Source of the DNA: JAFDVJ01 sp964487505
GTDB taxonomy: Bacteria; Acidobacteriota; Blastocatellia; Pyrinomonadales; Pyrinomonadaceae
Reading direction: 5' to 3'
DNA length: 64,000 bases
NCBI GenBank assembly: GCA_964487505.1
Contig: CAZARD010000001.1
Location: forward strand, 28,754 to 92,753
Positions 44,216 to 51,945 of this stretch are shown here, one piece after another. The translations under genes were made by a program, and so were the position numbers. A model generated the notes under the pieces. The model was not told where the DNA came from and ran no database searches. It worked only from the letters and a program-made list of their open reading frames with translations. Position 1 is the first letter of the stretch, and each line of letters begins with the position of its first letter.

Positions 44216-45286
44216 TTGTCGATCAAAAGCACGCTTTTCGCGATCGTTGTTTTGTTCGCCGTATCGGCGGCGGCGCAATCGAACAACACCCGAAAATACT
44301 CCGAAAGCGTTCCGACCCTTGAACGGACTCCGGCTGAATCGAGGCGGCCGAAATCCGACGATGATCCCGATACAATTCGTGTCGAAACCGACCTGATCGT
44401 CGTGCCGACCCAAGTGACCGACCGGTCCGGACGGACCATCGTCGATCTCAAACGCGGCGAGTTCAAGGTATTTGAAAACGGCGTCGAGCAGGAACTCGCA
44501 TATTTCGCTTCGGAAGAACAACCGTTCACGGTCGCGCTGCTACTCGATATGAGTTATTCGAGCGTTTTCAAGATCGGCGAGATCCAGGCGGCGGCGCTCG
44601 CTTTTATCGAACAGCTCAAGCCTGACGACAAGGTGATGATCGTCGCGTTCGACGAAAAGGTGCGCGTTCTCTGCAAACCCACGACCGATCGATACGCGCT
44701 GCGTCTCGCGGTCGAGGCAACACGGATCGGGTCGGGGACGAGTCTTTACAGCGCGATCGGCGATGTCCTCCGGGACCATTTGTCGGCCGTAAAGGGCCGC
44801 AAGGCGGTCGTTCTTCTGTCGGACGGGGTCGATACGACGAGCAAGGCGTTGGACCCCGAAACGCTGCTTCGAGCGATCTCCGAAACCGACGTCATCTTTT
44901 ACCCGATCAGATACGACACGTTCGACGATGTCCAGAAAACGCGACAGAATCAGGCGGAGGTCCGATACGACGATGATGACCGGCCCTATACCGTCGTCAA
45001 GCCTCGGATCAAGGGAGAACGCGAAGAGGACTACCGCGTCGCGGAGAAGTTTCTCGCCGACATCTCGTCCCAGACCGGCGGCAGAACCTTCCGCGTCTCT
45101 TCGACAAACAATCTGGCGGACGCGTTCCGGTCGATATCCGATGAATTGAGGAAGGTTTACAGCCTTGGCTATTATCCTAGCGGCGAACGTGAAGTTGGTG
45201 TAAGATACGCCATTAAGGTCCGCGTCTACCGTCCGAATCTGATCGTAAGGGCGCGAAGCGGCTACCTGGTCCGCGCTGATAAATGA
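44216..45286 (+). CDS. VWFA-related acidobacterial exported protein
   Basis: About 356 residues from TTG at 44216; the open frame to 43997 overlaps glnE and is less likely. Signal peptide (LFAVSAAA-QS). A short domain typical of the TIGR03436 VWFA-related acidobacterial family (RVETDLIVVPTQVTDRSGR, DLKRGEFKVFENGVEQ) precedes the VWA fold with MIDAS-like motif DMSYSS, SGTSLYSAIG and VVLLSDGVDTTS. Such proteins bind other proteins through a metal site outside the inner membrane. Function unknown. Confidence 0.85.
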   Translation: MSIKSTLFAIVVLFAVSAAAQSNNTRKYSESVPTLERTPAESRRPKSDDDPDTIRVETDLIVVPTQVTDRSGRTIVDLKRGEFKVFENGVEQELAYFASEEQPFTVALLLDMSYSSVFKIGEIQAAALAFIEQLKPDDKVMIVAFDEKVRVLCKPTTDRYALRLAVEATRIGSGTSLYSAIGDVLRDHLSAVKGRKAVVLLSDGVDTTSKALDPETLLRAISETDVIFYPIRYDTFDDVQKTRQNQAEVRYDDDDRPYTVVKPRIKGEREEDYRVAEKFLADISSQTGGRTFRVSSTNNLADAFRSISDELRKVYSLGYYPSGEREVGVRYAIKVRVYRPNLIVRARSGYLVRADK

Positions 45287-45303
45287 CGCGCGCGTCATTT
45301 ATC
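45278..45303. other. Perfect 26-bp palindrome over the VWFA stop codon
   Basis: GATAAATGACGCG followed directly by its reverse complement. It contains the stop codon of the VWFA gene. It could form a hairpin terminator without a clear T-run, or an operator for the gene at 45342. Confidence 0.6.
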
Positions 45304-45341
45304 TTCGGTCCCGGATCGAAGAATAGAATTAGGAGAAATTA

Positions 45342-46217
45342 ATGAAATCGACCATTTATTTGCGTAACTTTTTGTTGGTTCTGAGTCTCATCGCGCTCGG
45401 CGGCCTTAGCGCGCTTGCCCAGGAGACGATGAGGAATTCCGATGTTGTTTCGCTCGTGAAAGCGGGGCTTTCGAGTTCGATCATCATCGACAAGATCCGG
45501 ACATCGAAAAGCGAGTTCGATCTTTCGACCGATGCTTTGATCCTGCTCAAGCAGGCCGGGGTCCCTGACGATGTCGTCGGCGCGATGCTCGCCGCAAAAA
45601 CCGGCGCCACCACCGGTTCCGCACCCGCGAGCACCGGCGCGAGGAACGCCGATCCGAACGACCCGATGTCGCCGCACGATTACGGCATCTATATGTTCGA
45701 GGAAAAGGACGGCGCGAGAAAGATGACTCAGATGATGCCGACGGTTTCGCAGCAAAACCGCACCGGCGGCGGGTTCACCGCATCGATCACGCCTTTCGGC
45801 CTCGGGAAAGTAAAGACCAAGGCGAACCTTCCGGGAACCGCGGCGAAACTCCAGTTCGGCAGCCCGCGACCGACCTTCTATTTCTATCTCGACAACAAGA
45901 CGGGCGGACTCAACACGGCAAGCGGAATTCCGGCGACGCCAAGCGAGTTCGCGCTCATCCGTTTCAATATTCGCAGCGACAACCGCGAAGTGACGATCGC
46001 TAAGGCGAACGCTTACGGCGCAAAGGGCGGACTTTCGGATGAATACGTCGTGGAATTCAGCGCCGAGGACCTCGGCAACGGCATCTTCAAGGTGACGCCG
46101 AAGACCGATCTGAAAAATGGCGAATACGCATTCTACTTGCTGAACTCAGGAAACTCGAACGCCAGCGCAGCCGTCGGCGCCAAGTTCTTCGACTTTGGCA
46201 TCAAAGTCACGCCGTAG
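45342..46217 (+). CDS. Exported protein of unknown function
   Basis: 291 residues. Signal peptide (SALA-QE), then a helical domain (MRNSDVVSLVKAGLSSSIIIDKI, FDLSTDALILLKQAGVPDDVVGAML) I have seen described in many acidobacterial proteins without function, then a Ser/Thr/Pro linker and a beta-rich C-terminal domain. AGGAG precedes the ATG. Followed by the intergenic repeat. Confidence 0.72.
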   Translation: MKSTIYLRNFLLVLSLIALGGLSALAQETMRNSDVVSLVKAGLSSSIIIDKIRTSKSEFDLSTDALILLKQAGVPDDVVGAMLAAKTGATTGSAPASTGARNADPNDPMSPHDYGIYMFEEKDGARKMTQMMPTVSQQNRTGGGFTASITPFGLGKVKTKANLPGTAAKLQFGSPRPTFYFYLDNKTGGLNTASGIPATPSEFALIRFNIRSDNREVTIAKANAYGAKGGLSDEYVVEFSAEDLGNGIFKVTPKTDLKNGEYAFYLLNSGNSNASAAVGAKFFDFGIKVTP

Positions 46218-46553
46218 GGATTGCCGATTTTGGATTTTGGATTTTGGATTGACCGGATGACGAGATTCAAGATTCAAGAGTTCAAGATTCAAGAGCATTC
46301 CGAGAATCCCGGAATGCTCTTGAATTTTGGAAGCTCGTGGAAACTGGAATGGTGGAATCTGAAATCTTGGAATCNNNNNNNNNNNNNNNNNNNNNNNNNN
46401 NNNNNNNNNNNNNNNNNNNNNNNNNNNNNNNNNNNNNNNNNNNNNNNNNNNNNNNNNNNNNNNNNNNNNNNNNNATCTGGAATCGTGGGATCTGGAATCT
46501 TGAGCCTGCCCCCGAAATGCTCTTCAATATTGAATCTTGAACCTCGAATCCTC
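46218..46553 (+). repeat. Intergenic repeat with assembly gap, copy 4
   Basis: Begins right after the stop of the gene at 45342 with GATTTTGGATTTTGG, then mixed GATTCAAGATTC and TGGAATCTTGG units, a 100-N gap, and more units up to the stop of the ferredoxin gene. Confidence 0.85.
46375..46474. other. Assembly gap 2 (100 N)
   Basis: Exactly 100 N. Unlike gaps 1 and 3, the flanks do not share an identical 55-base end, so unsequenced DNA may really be missing. Confidence 0.99.
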
Positions 46554-46940
46554 TCAGACGCGTTTCAACACAAGCCTTTCAACCACCCGCCCGTTCTCGA
46601 GGTGCTCTTCGATGATCTCGGCGACGTCGTCCTCGCGGACCTGGCCGTACCATATTCCTTCCGGATAGACGCAGACGGCCGTCCCGATCGAACAAAAGCC
46701 GATCGATCCGCATTCTGTGAGGATAATCGGGCCGTCCGGATTCCTGCCCTTCGAGGCTTTCCCGTAGCGCAGCCCTTTTGACTCGAGCTGCTCTTCGAAG
46801 GCGCGCTTGACATCGGCGCTGCCGACCGCGCTGCAGGACTTGCCGGTACAGACGAAAACGTGGCGCGCAAGAGGCGCCGCGATGACCGGCGCCAGTTTCT
46901 CAAGGTGTTCCGGATCATCGATGAACTTCCGTTCGCTCAT
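46554..46940 (-). CDS. Thioredoxin-like 2Fe-2S ferredoxin
   Basis: 128 residues. The fold of the NuoE/Aquifex Fd4 type is suggested by HVFVCTGKSCSAVGS (two Cys) and LTECGSIGFCSIGTAVCVYP (C-x4-C plus another Cys), which would hold a 2Fe-2S cluster. Such ferredoxins carry single electrons in the cytoplasm; the partner is not nearby. Divergent from the FHA-trypsin gene. Confidence 0.85.
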   Translation of the reverse strand: MSERKFIDDPEHLEKLAPVIAAPLARHVFVCTGKSCSAVGSADVKRAFEEQLESKGLRYGKASKGRNPDGPIILTECGSIGFCSIGTAVCVYPEGIWYGQVREDDVAEIIEEHLENGRVVERLVLKRV

Positions 46941-47039
46941 AGCACAATGCTAATCGCCCGCGCCGCCGGCACGCAAGCCAAACGCTCCGTGCGGGTCATA
47001 AGATTTCTTTGTATCAAGGCCTTTTCGCTTATAGAATTT

Positions 47040-47077
47040 GCTATCAATCGCGGGCTGATTTGTTGTATATTGATAGC
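47040..47077. promoter_or_regulatory. Inverted repeat around the promoter of the FHA-trypsin gene
   Basis: GCTATCAA (47040-47047) and TTGATAGC (47070-47077), 22 bases apart. A TATATT at 47066-47071 may be the -10 box, so the repeat would straddle the promoter and could be an operator. Confidence 0.4.
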
Positions 47078-47085
47078 TTCGGGCG

Positions 47086-48711
47086 ATGGCGGCAAACCTT
47101 TTCATACATATTTCGGTCGGCAGTGAAAAGCGGACGGAGTTCTTCTCCGATGAGCGCATCACTATCGGTTCGTCCGAAGCCTGCGATATCCAGATCCATT
47201 CAAAGGACGTTTCGGCTGGCGGAACGTGGTTGGAACTCGAACTTACCGAGAACGTCTATCGGATCATCAACGTCCATCCGGATCTGCGATTTGTTGACAC
47301 TTCGGGCCAGACCGTCAGGCGCTATGTCGCGATCAGCGACGGCGACAAGATCGCGGTTGACGGAACCGACATCTCTTTCTCTTTCTTCGCGCCTGCTACC
47401 CGCTCCTCGTTGATCACTACCCGGCGCGACACGCACGTCGCGCAGTTCATCGAGGAAGCCGCGATCGAGTCGGCCGCGTCGCCGAAGCGGGACGATGCCA
47501 AGGTATTTCTAAAGGAATTCGTCCGCGAACTTCTGCGCGAGGTTAGCCTGACGTCGAAACTGATCGCGCTTGTTTTGCTGATCGGCTTCGTCTCGGGAAT
47601 TTTCTATCTCGGATTCGCCGTCAATCGCGAGCTCAAGAAGAACCGCGAGCAGGCGCAGCAACAGAGCGAGTTCATACGGAAACTCGAAGAACGTCTCGGC
47701 CAGACCTCCGACCAGATCGGCGAGATCGACAAGACGAACAAGGAAATGCTCAAGACCGTTTCGCTCGCGCCGAACCTGCGGGTCGAGTACGGCAACGGCG
47801 TGTGCCTCATCGTCGGCGTTTATGATCTTGTCAGCAAGCAGAACGGAAAGACCCTGCGTTATCCGGAAGTCCAGCCGGTTCAGACGAATCCGTACGAACC
47901 GGCCCCCGCCGAAGACCAGATCCCGATCGACCGTCCGGTCGGCCTGACGACCGAAGGCAATGGGACGCCGATCGAGTATGATTTCATCGGCACAGGGTTT
48001 CACGTCGGCGGCGGATATCTTCTGACAAACCGTCACGTTCTCCGGCCGTGGGAGGAGGACGAACTCGTCAAACAAATGATCCGAGACGCAAACGGCCAAG
48101 CGCGGATCAAAAAACTACTTGTCTATTTTCCGAACAACAGGCAGCCGTTCCCGCTCAAGGAACGCCTTGTCGCAGCGCGCGAGGATATCGCGGTCGCATC
48201 CATCGATCCGTCCCAGGTCACCCCGGATATGCCCGCGCTTCCGCTCGCAGTCGATTCGGAAGCGATGACGGTCGGCAAGACTGTCGTTTCGATGGGCTAT
48301 CCGAGCGGTCCCGATCGTCTCCTGGCAATGTTCGATGACACCGAGGCGCGGAGCATCAACGCCAGTTGTCGAGGCCTGCGGCAGTGCATCATCGGATTCC
48401 TGGCGAAGAATCAGCGCATCGTGCCGCTACTGACACAGGGCGCGATCACCGACCTCGACGCGCGCCGTATAGTCCACGACGCGAAGACGGCCGAGGGCGG
48501 TTCCGGTGCGCCGCTGTTCGGTCAGAACGGAAAGGTCATTGGTGTGAATTTCGGGATTTTCACCGAAAACACAGCGGCGAACATGGCCGTCCCGATCAGT
48601 TTCGCGATCGATCTTCTGCGCCGCAGCGGCTGGAAATCCGCCGAAGAGATCCAGGCCGAATCCACGACCGCGGCCAACGTCGCTCCTTCGCCCTCACCGA
48701 CCGCGAAATAG
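47086..48711 (+). CDS. Membrane FHA-like / trypsin-like serine protease
   Basis: 541 residues. Residues 1-105 look like an FHA fold (IHISVGSEKRTEFF, ITIGSSEACDIQI, GDKIAVDGTDISF), facing the cytoplasm. One transmembrane helix (about 158-180) and a coiled coil (about 180-225) connect to a trypsin-like domain outside: His317 (LLTNRHVLR), Asp367 (AAREDIAV) and Ser473 (AEGGSGAPLF) form the expected triad. DegP-like in general, but there is no PDZ domain. FHA domains bind phosphothreonine; joining one to a periplasmic protease suggests signalling across the membrane, which is inference. Confidence 0.85.
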   Translation: MAANLFIHISVGSEKRTEFFSDERITIGSSEACDIQIHSKDVSAGGTWLELELTENVYRIINVHPDLRFVDTSGQTVRRYVAISDGDKIAVDGTDISFSFFAPATRSSLITTRRDTHVAQFIEEAAIESAASPKRDDAKVFLKEFVRELLREVSLTSKLIALVLLIGFVSGIFYLGFAVNRELKKNREQAQQQSEFIRKLEERLGQTSDQIGEIDKTNKEMLKTVSLAPNLRVEYGNGVCLIVGVYDLVSKQNGKTLRYPEVQPVQTNPYEPAPAEDQIPIDRPVGLTTEGNGTPIEYDFIGTGFHVGGGYLLTNRHVLRPWEEDELVKQMIRDANGQARIKKLLVYFPNNRQPFPLKERLVAAREDIAVASIDPSQVTPDMPALPLAVDSEAMTVGKTVVSMGYPSGPDRLLAMFDDTEARSINASCRGLRQCIIGFLAKNQRIVPLLTQGAITDLDARRIVHDAKTAEGGSGAPLFGQNGKVIGVNFGIFTENTAANMAVPISFAIDLLRRSGWKSAEEIQAESTTAANVAPSPSPTAK

Positions 48712-48808
48712 AGTCCGCTTCCCCGCCGCCGCCCGGCTTTGCTTTTCACGCACGGATTCACTATGTTGGTAGCTTGGCCCGCGTTCCGGCGACCGGGTTT
48801 TTTCTATT

Positions 48809-49909
48809 ATGGAAAGTCTTGTCTTCTCGAACATGCTGCACCGGCCCGCGCGAACCGTCGTCTCCGTGCTCGGCATCGCGGTCGGCGTCCTGCTGATAGT
48901 TTTCACCATCGGTCTATCGAACGGCTCGATGCGCGAGCGGGCGACGCGCGAGGCGAACGTCGGCGCGGAGATCTTCTTCCGCGGTTCGGGATCGATCGGG
49001 CTCAGCGGATCGGAAACGCTTCGGCTGCCGGTTTCGCTGAAACCGGAACTTGAGAAGATCGAAGGCGTGCAGGCGGCGATCCCGATCGGACAGAACTCGG
49101 TCAAGGCCGATACCGCCACCGGAAGCCGCCTCATCGACGGCGTCGACCTCGATGAATACGCGCCGATCGCCGGACTCCGCATCGTCGAGGGCCGGAAATT
49201 CTCGAACGACGCCGACGAGGCCGTCGTCGACACGGGCTTCCAGAAGCAGAAGAATCTCAAGATCGGGGACAAGACGGAGATCTGGGACAAGCAGTTCACC
49301 GTCGTCGGAACGTACGAACCGGCCGCCGGGGCACGCATCAAGATCCCGCTCAAACGAATGCAGGAGCAACTTGGCAGCGAAGGACGAGCCGCAGCTTTTC
49401 TCGTCAAGGTCAAGACCGGATTCACGCCCGATCAGGTGGCCGAGAACATCGGCCGGAAATTCCCCGAAAACCAGATCATCCTGACGTCGCAGCTCGAGGA
49501 ACTATATATGCAGGGCATCCCGGCGCTCAACGTGTTCCTCAACGTCGTCATCGGCGTCGCGGCCGTCATCTCGGCGCTCGTCATTCTTCTCACGATGTAC
49601 ACGACCGTCACCGAACGGACGCGGCAGATCGGAATCATGAAATCACTCGGGATGAGCAACCCGCAGATCGCCCTGACGATCGCCAAGGAGGCGCTGCTGA
49701 TCAGTTTCTGCGGCATCGTCGCCGGCGTCGTGCTGACCGTCGCGCTGCGGTTCGCGCTCGGCCGGCTGACGACGCTCGAGGTCGAGATCAGTCCCGTGGT
49801 CCTTCTGATCACGCTCGTCGTCGGGCTGTTCGGAGGCGTCCTCGGCGCGATCTATCCGGCAATGAAAGCCTCGCGCCTCGACGCCGTCGAAGCGCTCAGC
49901 TACGAATGA
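48809..49909 (+). CDS. MacB/FtsX-type ABC transporter permease
   Basis: 366 residues. Layout: one N-terminal transmembrane helix (about 17-37), a periplasmic MacB-type core (about 40-240), and three C-terminal helices (about 250-355) with the FtsX motif TERTRQIGIMKSLGMSNPQI and AIYPAMKASRLDAVEAL at the end. It would pair with an MacB/LolD-like ATPase to act on the envelope or export lipoproteins, but no ATPase gene is next to it. The repeat follows. Confidence 0.87.
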   Translation: MESLVFSNMLHRPARTVVSVLGIAVGVLLIVFTIGLSNGSMRERATREANVGAEIFFRGSGSIGLSGSETLRLPVSLKPELEKIEGVQAAIPIGQNSVKADTATGSRLIDGVDLDEYAPIAGLRIVEGRKFSNDADEAVVDTGFQKQKNLKIGDKTEIWDKQFTVVGTYEPAAGARIKIPLKRMQEQLGSEGRAAAFLVKVKTGFTPDQVAENIGRKFPENQIILTSQLEELYMQGIPALNVFLNVVIGVAAVISALVILLTMYTTVTERTRQIGIMKSLGMSNPQIALTIAKEALLISFCGIVAGVVLTVALRFALGRLTTLEVEISPVVLLITLVVGLFGGVLGAIYPAMKASRLDAVEALSYE

Positions 49910-49952
49910 TCGGGATGTCGGATTTGCGATTTTGGATTTGGGATTTGGGATT

Positions 49953-50007
49953 TTGGATTTTGGATTTTGGAATCTGAAATCTGGAATTGGAATCTGGAAT
50001 TTGGAAT
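49953..50007 (+). repeat. 55-base sequence, left copy at gap 3
   Basis: Identical to 50108-50162 across the gap; length 55 again. Confidence 0.85.
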
Positions 50008-50107
50008 NNNNNNNNNNNNNNNNNNNNNNNNNNNNNNNNNNNNNNNNNNNNNNNNNNNNNNNNNNNNNNNNNNNNNNNNNNNNNNNNNNNNNNNNNNNNN
50101 NNNNNNN
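50008..50107. other. Assembly gap 3 (100 N)
   Basis: Exactly 100 N, flanked by two identical 55-base ends. Confidence 0.99.
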
Positions 50108-50162
50108 TTGGATTTTGGATTTTGGAATCTGAAATCTGGAATTGGAATCTGGAATTTGGAAT
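50108..50162 (+). repeat. 55-base sequence, right copy at gap 3
   Basis: Begins at the first base after the gap and equals 49953-50007. Confidence 0.85.
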
Positions 50163-50253
50163 TTGGAATTTGGAATCTTGACTCTGGAATTCGGAATTCG
50201 GAATCCGGATACTTTGAATCCCAAATCCGAATTCCGAATTCCCAAATCCAATC

Positions 50254-51870
50254 TCACGGTCTTGCGTCGGGCAGTTTCGGCATGTCCCCGGACTTGTAAC
50301 GCGGCAGAAGTTCGTCGCGCATCGCGAGTTCATAAACGGCGGCGGCGATGACGATCGCCGATTTTTTGACGTCGTCCTCGATGATCCGTTCGTAAGTATC
50401 GAGGTTCGTATGCCAAGTATGCGTGCCGTACTCGATCGGATCCTGCATCACGCCGATCCCCGGAAGGCCGGCCTGGTTGAAAGACGTGTGGTCGGATCCC
50501 CCGAGGCCGCGGCTTCGGCCGTTCATCACCCCGTAAAACCCGTAATCCGAGAATGACGACAGCGCCTCGCGGAGTACCGCGGCGGCTTCCGGCGGACCGA
50601 AAACGGACATCCCGCGGGCCTTGCCGGTTCCCGAATCGATGTTGAAATAGCCGCCGAACTTCTCGTATCCCGGCAAAGGCGTTTCGAACGAACCGAAATG
50701 CTTCTTGACATACGCCTGCGAGCCGAGCAGTCCCTGCTCTTCGCCGGACCAGAGCGCGACGCGCACCGTCCGGCGCGGTTTGACGCCGATCGCTTTGAGG
50801 ATGCGCGCGGCCTCCATCATCACCGCGCATCCGATCGCGTTGTCGGTCGCCCCGGTCGCGGCGTGCCACGAATCGAGGTGCCCGCCGAGCATGATCACTT
50901 CGTCCTTTTTGTCTGAACCCGGGATCTCGGCGACCGTGTTGTACGACGTCGCGCCTTCGGGTATCGTCCTGTTCCGTATGTCGAACTCAAGGCTCACCGC
51001 GCGGCCCTCGTCCGCCAGGCGCCAGATCCGGCCATAATCTTCATTTCGCATCACGACCGTCGGAACCGTCTTCGTGACATCGAACGTGCGGTTATTGAAC
51101 GCCCGGATCTGACCGTGCTCGCGGCCGGCGTCGTTGATCCGCACCGCGACGCGGTTCGCGACGAGAAACGCGTCGAGTTGTTCCGCGACCTGCTGATTCG
51201 TCAACTGTCCCGGCACCGGTGCCGGCGGCTGGTTCATTCGCGGCGGCTGTTGGGGGGCGTTCTGTTCAAACCGTTGCTTGAGCGTCGCGTCATCAAGCCG
51301 CTTCGCCGGCGCCGAGATGTTGACCGGTATGAACGCCGGCTTCCCGACAAGGACGATCTTGCCGCGGACCTTCGCCTTGATGCTGTTGAAATACGCCGTC
51401 AGCGCTTCCTGGGTCGGCGGGATCGGAAAATTCGGATTGCTCGGGTTCGGCTTCGTTGGGATCTGCAATAGAACCGCCGGCGCAATAACCGGACGGCGCG
51501 TTCCAGGCGTCCACGCGAGCACCTCGAAGACGAGCGAATCCTTGACCGGCGCGTTGATGAAGCCCGACGCGCGCTCGTTCACCCAACCCGGATGACCGAA
51601 TTCCCAAGGTTCGAGCGCGCCGTTCTCGAGTCCCCATTTCGCCATCTCGGCGATCGCCCATTGGCCGGCGGCCTTAAGGCTCGGCGAGCCCGTCAGGCGC
51701 GGGCCGTAAAGATCGGTCAGGACCTGGAGCGTCTGCATTATCTTCGAGTTCTCCATTCCTTCCTTGCGGATCTTGGCGTGGGTTTCGTCACGCGTTTGAG
51801 CGGCGGCTGGAATGACCGACTGCGCGGCAAAGCAAAAAAGCAGCAAAAAGACGATGATCGTTTTCTTCAT
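50254..51870 (-). CDS. Exported M28-family metallopeptidase
   Basis: 538 residues from MKKTIIVFLLL. Signal peptide (PAAA-QT), a PA-like insert, then the M28 zinc site: His-Asp in GGHLDSWHAA, Asp in GATDNAIG, the catalytic Glu pair in SGEEQGLLG, Asp in NIDSGTG and His in THTWHTNLDTY. It removes N-terminal amino acids or dipeptides outside the cytoplasm. Lies 75 bases downstream of the pseudo-peptidase-like gene, same strand. Confidence 0.92.
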   Translation of the reverse strand: MKKTIIVFLLLFCFAAQSVIPAAAQTRDETHAKIRKEGMENSKIMQTLQVLTDLYGPRLTGSPSLKAAGQWAIAEMAKWGLENGALEPWEFGHPGWVNERASGFINAPVKDSLVFEVLAWTPGTRRPVIAPAVLLQIPTKPNPSNPNFPIPPTQEALTAYFNSIKAKVRGKIVLVGKPAFIPVNISAPAKRLDDATLKQRFEQNAPQQPPRMNQPPAPVPGQLTNQQVAEQLDAFLVANRVAVRINDAGREHGQIRAFNNRTFDVTKTVPTVVMRNEDYGRIWRLADEGRAVSLEFDIRNRTIPEGATSYNTVAEIPGSDKKDEVIMLGGHLDSWHAATGATDNAIGCAVMMEAARILKAIGVKPRRTVRVALWSGEEQGLLGSQAYVKKHFGSFETPLPGYEKFGGYFNIDSGTGKARGMSVFGPPEAAAVLREALSSFSDYGFYGVMNGRSRGLGGSDHTSFNQAGLPGIGVMQDPIEYGTHTWHTNLDTYERIIEDDVKKSAIVIAAAVYELAMRDELLPRYKSGDMPKLPDARP

Positions 51871-51945
51871 AGTTCTGGGTTTTCGTATGGAATTCTGAAC
51901 ATCATCCAAGACGGGATACGCGCTTCGCGGGTTTCAAAAGATTTT

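Larger units (their letters stand above)
49912..50253 (+). repeat. Intergenic repeat with assembly gap, copy 5
   Basis: From the permease stop reading plus: GATTTTGG and GGATTTGGG units, then TGGAATCTGG units. At the far end the orientation reverses (CCAAATCC) so that the convergent peptidase gene is also followed by GGATTTGGG in its own direction. Contains a 100-N gap. Confidence 0.85.

Noticed and set aside
49920..50330. Open frames through the repeat arrays and N gaps
   Set aside because: They translate low-complexity repeats (Phe/Gly/Trp or Ser/Lys/Gln/Pro patterns) and unknown bases; not real proteins.
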